Shown here one piece after another: positions 39,635 through 50,841 of a DNA stretch of 64,000 nucleotides (the stretch's first letter is position 1; each line of letters begins with the position of its first letter). The DNA comes from Aquiluna sp. (GTDB lineage: Bacteria > Actinomycetota > Actinomycetes > Actinomycetales > Microbacteriaceae), in NCBI GenBank assembly GCA_029241985.1, contig JAQWUU010000053.1:1-64000 (forward strand), read 5' to 3'. A program made the translations under genes and the position numbers. A model generated the notes under the pieces. The model made no database searches. It had not been told where the DNA came from and saw only the letters and a list, made by a program, of their open reading frames with translations.

Positions 39635-42600
39635 GTGACCCTGGGCCCTGTTCTGCAAGCGGCGGCTTTGTCACGCCCTCTAGAAAAAGCGCTCCAATCA
39701 AAAGCAAGCCTTTTTTTCACTCCCGCCAAGACTAGTTTTTTGGCTGTCAGCACCCTGGTTGCCAACGCTACTGAACCAATTGTTATCCTTACGGCCAGTG
39801 CGAGGCAGTCTGAAGAGCTGACTAGCGCGCTCAATGTTCTAAACGACAAAATAGAAATAATAGATTTTCCAGCTTGGGAGACTCTTCCCCACGAGCGGCT
39901 GTCCCCTTCTGCTGAAACGGTCGGAAAAAGACTCAAGGCTTTGAATCGTATGAATATAATCTCGGCGAAGCCAGCCGGGCACAAAGTTGCAATCATGATT
40001 TCAATTAGGGCTGCCCTGCAACCGGTGATCGGTGGCCTAGACAAGCACCCCCCGTTTCAAGTAGTCAAGGGCAAGGACTATCTGCTTCCAGAGCTAGCAC
40101 TTAAGCTGATCGAAATTGCATACGAGCGAGTGGACATGGTCACTCGCAGGGGAGAGTTTGCAATTCGCGGTGGGATTCTCGATGTGTTCCCGACCACGGC
40201 CGAACACGCCCTGCGCCTGGAGTTTTTTGGCGACCAGCTTGAAGACATACGTGAGTTCCAGGTAGCAGACCAGCGATCGATCGCATCCAGGGTGGACAGC
40301 ATCGATCTGTTCCCGGCAAGGGAAATGCTTATTACTCCTGAGGTTGCGTCTAAGGCCAGAGAGATGGCTCATGAATTTCCAAACTTGAGTGAGATGCTCA
40401 CCAAAATTGCGGAGGGGATTCCGGTTGCAGGCATGGAGTCGCTGGCTCCGACCCTTGTTCCAATCCTTGGCCCAATCACTCAATATTTGCCAGGAGCAAC
40501 CTTCCTGCTGTTGGAGCCCGAGCTGCTGGCAACTAGAGCAAGCGCACTGGTAGAAACGAACGAGGAGTTCCTTCACGCGGCCTGGGACACCGCTATTTCA
40601 GGAGGAACTGCTCCCATCGATCTATCGCCCGGTGGCTTTATGGATTTTGCCCAGTTACTGGCAGAGCTCTCAAAATCCAATCGGGTCATTGAGCTAAGTT
40701 CGCTGCCACAGGACAATCACCTCGACCTTGGACTGAGGGAGATTCCTCAGTTTTCATCAACTGGAAGCTCCATTGATTGGGTAGCAGACCAGCTGGCTCA
40801 AGACCAGAGAATGCTCATTACCGCTAAGGGGCACGGCACTGCTGAGCGAATAGTCGAACTCCTTACCGCTCAATCAATTCCGGTTGTGCTAACAGAAATA
40901 GCCAGAGAGCCAGTGCTCAATCAAGTCCAGGTGGTAGTTGCAGACTTGCCACACGGATTCGCCAGTGCTGCCGCAAAACTCATTGTGCTCACCGAATCAG
41001 AATTCTTTGGGTCGGCTTCGACCTACCAATCGCCAAGCACCAGGAGGCTGGCAAAACGCAGGGGCGCTCAGGTCGACCCGTTGACGCTAAAGCAGGGCGA
41101 CTACGTGGTGCATGAGATTCATGGAATCGGTCGCTTCAAGGAGCTTGTGCAAAGGAAAAACCTTGCACAAACAAGAGAGTATCTAGTCATTGAGTACGCT
41201 CCACCCAAGCGCGGCTATCCAGCGGATACTCTTTTTGTCCCAACTGACCAGCTTGATTTTCTCTCTCGCTACGTTGGAGGCGAGGCACCGGTGCTTTCAA
41301 GAATGGGAGGTACTGACTGGGCCAGGGCCAAAGGTAACGCCAGAAAGGCTGTCCGCAAGATTGCGATAGACCTAGTCAAGCTCTATTCACTCAGAATGAA
41401 AGCCAAGGGCCATGCTTTTGGCGAGGACACTGTCTGGCAGCATGAACTAGAACAGGCATTTGCCTTCCAAGAAACTCCAGACCAACTGACCACGATCGAT
41501 GAGGTCAAGCGGGACATGGAACGTGCGGTTCCGATGGATCGATTATTGGCTGGTGATGTTGGCTATGGCAAGACAGAGGTTGCCATTCGGGCTGCATTCA
41601 AAGCTATCCAAGACGGTAAACAGGTGGCGATGTTGGTGCCAACCACGTTGCTTGTAAGGCAGCACATGCAAACTTTCCAGGATCGATACAGCGGGTTTCC
41701 GGTGAATGTTCGAGCACTTTCTAGGTTTCAAAGTGCGAAGGAAATAAAGAAAACCCTGAGTGAGACCGCAACCGGCTCAGCTGATCTGGTAATCGGCACT
41801 CACCGACTGCTTTCCTCAGGCGTGGAATTTAGAAATCTGGGACTTGTCATCATTGACGAAGAGCAACGCTTTGGCGTGGAGCACAAAGAAAAGCTCAAGG
41901 AGCTCAAGAACAACGTTGATGTGCTAGCAATGAGCGCAACACCGATTCCAAGAACACTAGAAATGGCGGTCACTGGAATTAGGGAGATGTCGACTCTTGC
42001 AACTCCACCCGAGGAAAGACATCCAATCCTCACTTTTGTTGGTGGCTACTCGGAAAAACAGGTGGCGGCTGCCATCCGAAGGGAACTGATTCGTGAAGGT
42101 CAAGTCTTCTTTGTTCACAACCGGGTTGCAACGATAGAAAAAGTCGTGGCAGATCTCCAAAAACTTGTGCCGGAGGCAAGAATCGCTATGGCTCACGGGA
42201 AGATGCCGGAAGCGGCATTGGAGCAAGTTGTGATCGATTTCTGGGAAGGAAAATACGATGTCCTGGTATCCACCACAATTATCGAAACCGGCATCGATAT
42301 TCCAAACGCCAACACACTTATTGTCGATAGGGCTGAAAACTTCGGCCTGAGTCAACTGCACCAAATTAGAGGCAGAGTCGGGAGATCCAGGGAACGGGCT
42401 TACGCCTATTTCTTCTACGATCCCTCAAAGACCCTAAGCGAGACTGCGCATGATCGTCTTGCCACAATCGCCACCAATAACGAACTTGGCAGTGGCATGC
42501 AGGTTGCGATGAAGGACCTTGAAATAAGGGGAGCGGGAAATATGCTGGGCGGGGAGCAGTCCGGTCACATCGCTGGTGTTGGCTTCGACTTGTACCTGCG

Positions 42601-43141
42601 CATGATTTCTGAAGCCGTCAGCGAATTTCGTGGAGATCCGGTCAGCTCACCTGCCGAACTGAAATTGGAAATACCCATTGACGCCAGAATTCCTCCAGAG
42701 TATCTAGACAGCGAAAGGTTGCGCCTAGAGGCCTATCACAAGCTCTCGGCTGCTAGCTCGGCAAAGTCATCCAGACAGGACCTGGACGCCATCATGCAAG
42801 AGCTTGAGGACAGATATGGGAAAGCCCCTGTGCCGGTGAAGCAACTGGTTCAAGTAACTGAATTACGCCAGCAGGCCAGTAGGCTGCACTTGAAAGACGT
42901 AAACCTCTTGGGCGCTCAGGCCAAACTCTCTCCGGTTGAGTTATCCGAGGCTGAAGTCGTTGCCCTCAGCCATAAGATTCCTGGCACCAGATACCTTCAA
43001 AGTTCGAAGCTGCTGACTCTGCCAATGCCGGTATCTTCTGGGTTTGATCCCCTCACGGATCAAGAAGTGATTGACTGGGTGTGGAAAGTGTTCATGATTG
43101 TATTTGGAGAATCTCTTGGAAAAACTAGCAAGCCTAATTAG
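39635..43141 (+). CDS. mfd: Transcription-repair coupling factor
   Basis: Full-length Mfd: RID (GDYVVHEIHGIGRF), LLAGDVGYGKTEVAIRAAF, IDEEQRFGVEHKEKLK; GTG start. Confidence 0.96.
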   Translation: MTLGPVLQAAALSRPLEKALQSKASLFFTPAKTSFLAVSTLVANATEPIVILTASARQSEELTSALNVLNDKIEIIDFPAWETLPHERLSPSAETVGKRLKALNRMNIISAKPAGHKVAIMISIRAALQPVIGGLDKHPPFQVVKGKDYLLPELALKLIEIAYERVDMVTRRGEFAIRGGILDVFPTTAEHALRLEFFGDQLEDIREFQVADQRSIASRVDSIDLFPAREMLITPEVASKAREMAHEFPNLSEMLTKIAEGIPVAGMESLAPTLVPILGPITQYLPGATFLLLEPELLATRASALVETNEEFLHAAWDTAISGGTAPIDLSPGGFMDFAQLLAELSKSNRVIELSSLPQDNHLDLGLREIPQFSSTGSSIDWVADQLAQDQRMLITAKGHGTAERIVELLTAQSIPVVLTEIAREPVLNQVQVVVADLPHGFASAAAKLIVLTESEFFGSASTYQSPSTRRLAKRRGAQVDPLTLKQGDYVVHEIHGIGRFKELVQRKNLAQTREYLVIEYAPPKRGYPADTLFVPTDQLDFLSRYVGGEAPVLSRMGGTDWARAKGNARKAVRKIAIDLVKLYSLRMKAKGHAFGEDTVWQHELEQAFAFQETPDQLTTIDEVKRDMERAVPMDRLLAGDVGYGKTEVAIRAAFKAIQDGKQVAMLVPTTLLVRQHMQTFQDRYSGFPVNVRALSRFQSAKEIKKTLSETATGSADLVIGTHRLLSSGVEFRNLGLVIIDEEQRFGVEHKEKLKELKNNVDVLAMSATPIPRTLEMAVTGIREMSTLATPPEERHPILTFVGGYSEKQVAAAIRRELIREGQVFFVHNRVATIEKVVADLQKLVPEARIAMAHGKMPEAALEQVVIDFWEGKYDVLVSTTIIETGIDIPNANTLIVDRAENFGLSQLHQIRGRVGRSRERAYAYFFYDPSKTLSETAHDRLATIATNNELGSGMQVAMKDLEIRGAGNMLGGEQSGHIAGVGFDLYLRMISEAVSEFRGDPVSSPAELKLEIPIDARIPPEYLDSERLRLEAYHKLSAASSAKSSRQDLDAIMQELEDRYGKAPVPVKQLVQVTELRQQASRLHLKDVNLLGAQAKLSPVELSEAEVVALSHKIPGTRYLQSSKLLTLPMPVSSGFDPLTDQEVIDWVWKVFMIVFGESLGKTSKPN

Positions 43142-43811
43142 AACTGCCCAGCAGCTAAGGGCCCCCGGCGGTTGCCCCTGGGATGCCGAGCAGACCCATG
43201 AATCTTTAGTGCAGTATCTGCTGGAAGAAACCTACGAGTTGATTGACGCAATCGAATCTGGCTCAAGGGACGAAGTTATTGAGGAACTCGGGGATGTCCT
43301 TTACCAGGTCCTTTTCCACTCGGACATCGCCAGCCAGGGCAGCCTAGGAGAACCGTTCAGCTTGGAAGATGTCGCTGAAAAAATGGAACTAAAAATGGTT
43401 TCCCGGCACCCGCACGTTTTCGGTTCTGCAGAGCAGCGCAAGCAGTTTTCTGCTGCGAACGGTGAAGACGTTGTAAAAAATTGGGAGGGGCATAAAAAGC
43501 TGGAGAAGCCAGAGCGAACCAGCATTTTAGATGGAGTACCGCAGTCCATGCCTGCGCTTGCTCTAACCAGCAAGGTTATGGGCAAGGCGGAAAAAGCCGG
43601 AATTCTTGAAGAGAGTGAAATACCAACGATTCCTATGGAGACAGAAGAAGAGCTCGGGAAACTCTTATTGGCTGTTGTTGCAAGTGCTAGGTCTGCGGGG
43701 CTTGATCCCGAGAGAGCGCTTCGCGAGGCAAACCGTGAGCTTCAGGCTGAAATCAGAGCGGCCGAGCTCGAGAGTGATTTTGATGCTGGCGTTATCGCAG
43801 TTTCGGACTAG
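43116..43811 (+). CDS. mazG: Nucleoside triphosphate pyrophosphohydrolase
   Basis: GGCPWDAEQTHESLVQYLLEETYELIDAIE, EELGDVLYQVLFHSDIA; TTG start with ggag assumed. Confidence 0.93.
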   Translation: MEKLASLIRTAQQLRAPGGCPWDAEQTHESLVQYLLEETYELIDAIESGSRDEVIEELGDVLYQVLFHSDIASQGSLGEPFSLEDVAEKMELKMVSRHPHVFGSAEQRKQFSAANGEDVVKNWEGHKKLEKPERTSILDGVPQSMPALALTSKVMGKAEKAGILEESEIPTIPMETEEELGKLLLAVVASARSAGLDPERALREANRELQAEIRAAELESDFDAGVIAVSD

Positions 43812-44392
43812 CCGAAGAGCGACTCGAAGTCGCTGAATCCATCATCCAAAACCTCAGATGGAGTCCTTGGGTCGTCAGTTTCGGCCCACCAAATCAAGAT
43901 TGCCACCGAAGCAGAAAGCATTGCGGCCGAGACTGCTTTTGCTCGAAGGGCATCTCCACCAAAGCGAATTACGGCATTCTCTAGAACTAGCCGAGCTTGA
44001 TCAAGTTGACCTTGACCCCACCCATAAACCTCAGGGGAGGAGCCGATAATTTTTAGACGCAACCTGACGGTTTCAAGAGAATTATCGGCCATCTGCATAG
44101 CGTCGACCCAGGAGCGATGAAGCAGTTGAACTACGGTCGAGGCCTCCCCGGTTTCAAGCTGTTTCGCGAGCTCAGCTGTGAAGTTGTGCATTCCTCCCCA
44201 AACCACAGCAGCCTTTGAGGGGAAGACTCGAAAAAGATTAGACCTTGAGATTCCAGCCGCGGCTGCAACCTGTTCCATGGTTACGCGATCGATTCCCTGC
44301 TCACTGAAAAGGCGAAGCGCGTTCAGGCCAACTTCTGCGGGGTCCGTGGTTATTGGCCGGCCGCGTCCTTGCTTCGATTGCTGAATAGACAT
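43808..44392 (-). CDS. TetR family transcriptional regulator
   Basis: N-terminal HTH: ALRLFSEQGIDRVTMEQVAAAAGISRSNLFRVFPSKAAVV. Confidence 0.9.
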   Translation of the reverse strand: MSIQQSKQGRGRPITTDPAEVGLNALRLFSEQGIDRVTMEQVAAAAGISRSNLFRVFPSKAAVVWGGMHNFTAELAKQLETGEASTVVQLLHRSWVDAMQMADNSLETVRLRLKIIGSSPEVYGWGQGQLDQARLVLENAVIRFGGDALRAKAVSAAMLSASVAILIWWAETDDPRTPSEVLDDGFSDFESLFG

Positions 44393-44492
44393 TGTCCACA
44401 ACAGTATCAAGCTGAACTCGGGCTATCCATGATTTTTAGGACTTGAGACAGATGGCAGCGAACTTGCTCAGATGCTATGCCAGACTTGATAC

Positions 44493-45695
44493 GTGGCTAA
44501 CCAAGTAAATCCCCCGAGAGGTATGCGAGACATACTTCCAGGCGAGAAGCACACCCGAGAGCAATTGATATCGGTGATCCGCACCCAATATCTTCAACGT
44601 GGTTTTCAAGAGATCGAAACACCTGCGCTAGAGGACATAACGAGACTCACCTCAGGCCAGGGTGGCGATAACGAAAAGTTAGTCTTCCAGGTCCTCAAGC
44701 GAGGCGAGGATTTGGAATCCGCCAAGGCCAACGATGAGTCCCTAGCAGATTTAGGTTTGCGTTTTGACTTGACGGTTCCTCTGACTCGATTTTTTGCGAC
44801 CAACCAAGCAGCGTTGCCCAAGGTGTTTAAGGCAATTCAAATTGGCCCGGTTTGGCGTGCGGAAAGGCCACAAAAGGGCAGATACCGGCAATTCCTGCAG
44901 TGCGACATCGACATTATTGGGGATTCGTCCATACTGGCCGAAGCAGAGTTGCTCTCAGCATCACTTGCAGCACTCGATGCACTCGGTTTAGCAGATGCGA
45001 CAATTCGAGTAAATCACCGGAAAGTTTTGACCGACAATATCGCGGGCCTAGGAATTGGCGAAGCCAACCAGCTTTCCGCCATGATCACTATCGACAAGCT
45101 CGATAAGGTCGGAATCGATGGCGTCTGTAAAGAGCTCGCGACAAAGTTTGACGATCAGGTCGCCACGCGCGCAGCTGAGTGGCTTTCAAGCCTAAATGAG
45201 CAGGCTTTCCCTGAGGAATTGCAGGATTTGGTTTCGAGTCTCGGCAAGCACGGGGCCAGACTCGTTTATGACGCAAGTTTGGTTCGTGGCATGGGTTACT
45301 ACACCGGGACAATCTTTGAAATACAGCACCCGGCTGCCAGCTCCTCGATAGGCGGCGGAGGTCGTTACGATTCGATGGTTGGCAAGTGGGCCGGCGTTGA
45401 TTCCCCTGCTGTGGGGATTTCACTGGGCTTTGAGCGAATTGTTGAACTTGCAAAGCTACAAAACTCGCAGGAACCAACTCTTGCGCTAATTCTGGCAAGT
45501 GCCGAAGATGCTGAGACAGGGCTAAAGATGCAAGCTGAGGTAATCGCATCTGGGAAAAACTGCAGGCTCGAAATACAGCAAAAAAACTTCAAAGCACAGC
45601 TTGCCGCTTTGGCTCAACTCGGAGTGACAGAGTTCGCCAATTTGGAGCCTGGAGCAAAGACCTTGGGTGAGCTCAAAATACGGACTCTTGACTAA
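44493..45695 (+). CDS. hisS: Histidine--tRNA ligase
   Basis: PPRGMRDILPGE, QIGPVWRAERPQKGRYRQFLQCDIDIIG, GGGGRYDSMV. Confidence 0.96.
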   Translation: MANQVNPPRGMRDILPGEKHTREQLISVIRTQYLQRGFQEIETPALEDITRLTSGQGGDNEKLVFQVLKRGEDLESAKANDESLADLGLRFDLTVPLTRFFATNQAALPKVFKAIQIGPVWRAERPQKGRYRQFLQCDIDIIGDSSILAEAELLSASLAALDALGLADATIRVNHRKVLTDNIAGLGIGEANQLSAMITIDKLDKVGIDGVCKELATKFDDQVATRAAEWLSSLNEQAFPEELQDLVSSLGKHGARLVYDASLVRGMGYYTGTIFEIQHPAASSSIGGGGRYDSMVGKWAGVDSPAVGISLGFERIVELAKLQNSQEPTLALILASAEDAETGLKMQAEVIASGKNCRLEIQQKNFKAQLAALAQLGVTEFANLEPGAKTLGELKIRTLD

Positions 45696-45770
45696 GTGAC
45701 TAAACTTTTTTTCGAAATGAAGCCATCGATGTTTTCTAATTTCTTCCAATCCATTAATCAGTAGCCATAG

Positions 45771-47069
<1,299 letters not shown>

Positions 47070-47120
47070 CCTCCGAACCTAAAGGTTTTTGGGCCCAACT
47101 GGTTTTAGTATCTAGAGGTC

Positions 47121-47627
47121 ATGGCAGTTAGTTCACGCGATCCAAAAATCCCCGTCTCACTGAGTCAGGGGAAAATTCTGCAGCGCATGTTGAAGCTAAA
47201 CAGTGCTTCAGTGAGCGTGATTTTGGTGATAATTTTGGGGACCTATTTGATCTCCCCTGACGTTCAGAGCTACCTAAACCAGCGTCGCCAAATTGTTGAA
47301 ATCGAACTGGGTATTCAAACAGCGAAGGATGCTGTGGTTGATATGCAAGCAGAACGAGATCGCTGGCAAGACCCGGCATACATTCGTTCGCAGGCCCGTG
47401 ACAGGCTCTACTACGTGCTTCCAGGCGAGGTTTCTTACCTAGTCATGGATTCCGATGGCCTGGATTTCTCTGATACTTCCAACACGTTGGGCGCAGTGCT
47501 GGCTGAAAAGCGTAATGCTGATGACATCAGCCTCGAGGTTTCAGCAGCAAAAGAAAACTGGGTCGACTCTCTTCTTGAGGTGTTATTGCGGTCTGCCCTT
47601 GAGACACCATTGGAGGAAACTGAGTAA
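47121..47627 (+). CDS. FtsB/DivIC-like septum formation initiator
   Basis: TM segment, coiled coil, DPAYIRSQARDRLYYVLPGEVSYLV; downstream of eno. Confidence 0.88.
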   Translation: MAVSSRDPKIPVSLSQGKILQRMLKLNSASVSVILVIILGTYLISPDVQSYLNQRRQIVEIELGIQTAKDAVVDMQAERDRWQDPAYIRSQARDRLYYVLPGEVSYLVMDSDGLDFSDTSNTLGAVLAEKRNADDISLEVSAAKENWVDSLLEVLLRSALETPLEETE

Positions 47628-48106
47628 TGGTTTCAGATGCTGATGTTCTAGAGGTCACCAGACAACTTGGCCGCCCAGCCAGGGGCATTTTGGAAGTCGC
47701 GGCTAGGTGCGTCTGCGGCCGTCCGGTGGTAGTGAAGACAACTCCAAGACTTGAAGACGGCACTCCTTTTCCAACGCTTTTTTACCTAACGCAAACGGCG
47801 GCAACAGCGGCTGTTTCAACCCTTGAAGCCTCTGGCTTCATGGTGGAAATGCAGCAACGGCTGGCTGAAGATGATCAGATTCGTGCGGGGTACCTGCTAG
47901 CCCACAGGTCATACCTGGCTGAACGGGACCAGATCGAAGTGGTTCCCGAGCTAAATGATTTCTCGGCCGGAGGCATGCCAATACGGGTGAAGTGCTTACA
48001 CGCTTTAGTCGCCCACTCGCTGGCCAAGGGTGAGGGCTCAAATCCCATTGGTGACTTGGCGCTAGAAGCACTTGACTGGTCAATCAAGGTCTGCTCTTGC
48101 AACTAG
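47627..48106 (+). CDS. DUF501 family protein
   Basis: RQLGRPARGILEVAARCVCGRPVVVKTTPRLEDGTPFPTLFYLT. Confidence 0.9.
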   Translation: MVSDADVLEVTRQLGRPARGILEVAARCVCGRPVVVKTTPRLEDGTPFPTLFYLTQTAATAAVSTLEASGFMVEMQQRLAEDDQIRAGYLLAHRSYLAERDQIEVVPELNDFSAGGMPIRVKCLHALVAHSLAKGEGSNPIGDLALEALDWSIKVCSCN

Positions 48107-49296
48107 CGGCTGCCCTGGCCTCCCTTGCTTTAGCGGTCGCTAATCTTGCCCCTGCTGACCAGTGGTGGATCAGTGAGCTTGGCCCTGCCGTCGGGCAAGC
48201 ATCGGGCGGACAGGGCGTTGTAATTGCTGTAATCGACACGGGGATTGACGCTTCGCATCCTGACCTCCAGAACGTAGTTATTGGTGGAGCTGATTTTTCT
48301 GGCGTTGGCACTCCTGACGGCTTGACTCCAGTGGGCTCGAGCTCATTCCACGGGACGATGGTTGCCTCCCTAATTGCGGGGCAAGGACTCCAGAGCGGGG
48401 GCGTTATTGGAGTAAGTCCTGCAGCAAAACTGCTTTCAATTTCCGTCGGCTTAGGTGTCGAGGGAAGCGACACTGACGCTCAGATTGCCGCTGCCGTGAA
48501 CTGGGCGGTAGATCAGGGAGCAGACATCATTAACCTTTCGCTAAGCCGTAATTCCTCAATGTGGCCAAGAAGTTGGGACGAAGCATTCTTAAGGGCTTTT
48601 GAGAATGACATTGTTGTTGTGGCTGCCAGCGGCAATGACATTACCGGCAACTCGCAGCCAGGAGCCCCGGCCACGATTCCAGGAGTCGTATCTGTCACTG
48701 GTCTCGACCGAACTTTTGCGGGTAACGAAGTTTCTGGTTCAGCGGGTATCGGGATTTCAATTAGTGCACCCGGCTTTGACCTCTTCGGTAGCTACCCAGG
48801 CGGCCAGATAGCAAAGTGGTCCGGCTCTTCGGCGGCGGCGCCGCTGGTCAGTGGAGTGGCAGCTCTTATGATGCAGCAAGACCCCAACGCTTCAGCCAAC
48901 GATATTGTTTTTAGACTTCTAGCCTCGGCTTTGGATCTTGGCGAGGGCGGCTTTGACCAAACCTTCGGCTACGGTTTTCTAGATCCATCCTCAGCTCTCG
49001 AATCGACACTCACGTCGACCACCAATCCGCTTGGGCAGTTGGACTATTGGATCGAACTTTACAGAGCTTCCCAAAGTGCTGAATCCGAAGCAGTGTCGCT
49101 TATCTTGCCGCAAGTTCCTGACCAGGTTCTAGATTCATCAGGGCGTGGCACTGTTGGCAATTCTTTGCCTTCGCAAGCAGCTTGGTATCAAAATCCGCTA
49201 CTCTATTTTTTGTTATCCCCCGTGGCACTGTTGCTCTGGTTAGCACTGCGTAAAAGTCGTAGCGAGGGCCAGGGAAGAAAAGACGAAAGTAACTAG
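48097..49296 (+). CDS. S8 family serine peptidase (mycosin-like), membrane anchored
   Basis: AVIDTGIDASHPDL, SSFHGTMVASLIAGQG, SGSSAAAPLVSGVAALM triad; signal-like N-terminus; C-terminal TM followed by basic tail. Confidence 0.9.
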   Translation: MQLAAALASLALAVANLAPADQWWISELGPAVGQASGGQGVVIAVIDTGIDASHPDLQNVVIGGADFSGVGTPDGLTPVGSSSFHGTMVASLIAGQGLQSGGVIGVSPAAKLLSISVGLGVEGSDTDAQIAAAVNWAVDQGADIINLSLSRNSSMWPRSWDEAFLRAFENDIVVVAASGNDITGNSQPGAPATIPGVVSVTGLDRTFAGNEVSGSAGIGISISAPGFDLFGSYPGGQIAKWSGSSAAAPLVSGVAALMMQQDPNASANDIVFRLLASALDLGEGGFDQTFGYGFLDPSSALESTLTSTTNPLGQLDYWIELYRASQSAESEAVSLILPQVPDQVLDSSGRGTVGNSLPSQAAWYQNPLLYFLLSPVALLLWLALRKSRSEGQGRKDESN

Positions 49297-49304
49297 CGCA
49301 AACT

Positions 49305-50696
49305 ATGACTATTGCGAAAACTAACTCCAAAACTCCCCAGGCCGTGGCAAAGGCGATTATTGACCCAAAGCCACCTCAGCGGATTCTAATAATCGGCGGC
49401 GGATACGCAGGCTTTTACACAGCTTGGAAGCTTGAAAAATTGCTTCGGAAGAATGAGGCAGTCGTCACACTGGTTGATCCACTGCCATACATGACGTATC
49501 AGCCATTCTTGCCTGAAGTTGCCGCAGGCTCCATTGAGCCACGTCACGCCATCGTTTCTCACCGTCAGCACCTGAAGAAGACAAACTTGGTTTCCGGTCG
49601 CATGGTGAAGGTAAACCACAAGCAAAAGAAGGCCACTTTTGCCATAGAGGGCGGCAAATCCCGTGTAATCGAATACGACCAGATTGTGATGACCGCGGGA
49701 GCTGTAACAAGAACCTTCCCAATCAAGGGAATTGCCGAAGAGGCGATCGGGATGAAGACCATCGAAGAGGCCGTCGAAGTCAGAAATCGCCTAATTGGAA
49801 ACTTTGAGAGAGCTGCGGCCCTTCCGAAAGAAAGCAAGCTTAGAAAGCGTTTACTTACCACCGTGGTTGTCGGTGGAGGGTTCGCTGGAATTGAGGCTTT
49901 CGCTGAGCTGAGAAGTGCTGCGACCTCGCTTGTACAGCACTACCCAGAAATCGATTACGAAGAAATTGAATTTCACCTCATTGAAGCTATGGGGCGAATA
50001 ATGCCGGAAGTGTCATTAAAGACTTCGCTCTGGGTAATCGATAATTTGGCTAAGCGAAATGCGATTATTCACTTGGACACCCAGCTCACATCAGCCGAAA
50101 AGGGAGTCATCTCACTTTCTACCGGCGAAAAGATGGAGTCTGACTTAATTATTTGGACCGCTGGTGTTGCGGCGGCTCCTGTTGCTAAAAACTGCGACTT
50201 CCCGCTTGATGCAAGATTCAGGGTTATTGCCAATACATCACTTCAGGTAGTCGATGGAGAAAAGGTGGTTGCGGATGCATGGACCGCGGGAGACGTTTCT
50301 GCCGTGCCAGATCTTTCCGGAGGCGGAGTTGGCGGCTACTGCGTTCCAAACGCTCAGCATGCTGTTAGGCAGGCCAAGCTTCTTGCAAAGAACTTAGTTG
50401 CAGACATTCGTGACGAAGCACCAAAACAGTATTTCCACAAAAACCTGGGAGCAGTTGCCGGCTTAGGAATTGGAGTGGGTGCTTTTCAGTCTGGAAAGCT
50501 TGGGCTGACAGGTTTTGTCGCTTGGATCTTCCACCGCGGCTATCACGGTCTTGCTATGCCCACCTGGGAGCGGAAGATTCGCGTAGTAGCAGGATGGTTT
50601 TGGAACCTGGTGCTAGGGCGCGATCTAACCTCGGTTGAGGCAATGCGAAACCCTCGATTATTCTTTGAGACTTGGGCAACCAAGCCTGGCAAGTAA
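49305..50696 (+). CDS. NAD(P)/FAD-dependent NADH dehydrogenase (type II)
   Basis: ILIIGGGYAGFYTAWKLEKLL, TTVVVGGGFAGIEAFAEL, WTAGVAA, AWTAGDVSAVPDL. Confidence 0.93.
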   Translation: MTIAKTNSKTPQAVAKAIIDPKPPQRILIIGGGYAGFYTAWKLEKLLRKNEAVVTLVDPLPYMTYQPFLPEVAAGSIEPRHAIVSHRQHLKKTNLVSGRMVKVNHKQKKATFAIEGGKSRVIEYDQIVMTAGAVTRTFPIKGIAEEAIGMKTIEEAVEVRNRLIGNFERAAALPKESKLRKRLLTTVVVGGGFAGIEAFAELRSAATSLVQHYPEIDYEEIEFHLIEAMGRIMPEVSLKTSLWVIDNLAKRNAIIHLDTQLTSAEKGVISLSTGEKMESDLIIWTAGVAAAPVAKNCDFPLDARFRVIANTSLQVVDGEKVVADAWTAGDVSAVPDLSGGGVGGYCVPNAQHAVRQAKLLAKNLVADIRDEAPKQYFHKNLGAVAGLGIGVGAFQSGKLGLTGFVAWIFHRGYHGLAMPTWERKIRVVAGWFWNLVLGRDLTSVEAMRNPRLFFETWATKPGK

Positions 50697-50709
50697 TTGC
50701 ACAGACTTT

Positions 50710-50736
50710 AGGCCTAGCTTTTATGCTGGGCCTTTT
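50710..50736 (+). terminator. Intrinsic terminator after ndh-like gene
   Basis: aggcctagc-ttttat-gctgggcct followed by ttt. Confidence 0.75.
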
Positions 50737-50742
50737 GTCTTA

Positions 50743-50818
50743 GCCCCGATAGCCCAATGGCAGAGGCAGACGACTTAAAATCGTCACAGTGTGGGTTCGA
50801 GTCCCACTCGGGGCACCA
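50743..50818 (+). tRNA. tRNA with TAA anticodon (Leu by anticodon), short variable loop, encoded CCA
   Basis: gccccga...gacga-cttaaaa-tcgtc-acagt-gtgggttcgagtcccac-tcggggc-a-cca. Confidence 0.85.
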
Positions 50819-50841
50819 TTTCCGGAGTATAGAGTGGTGTC

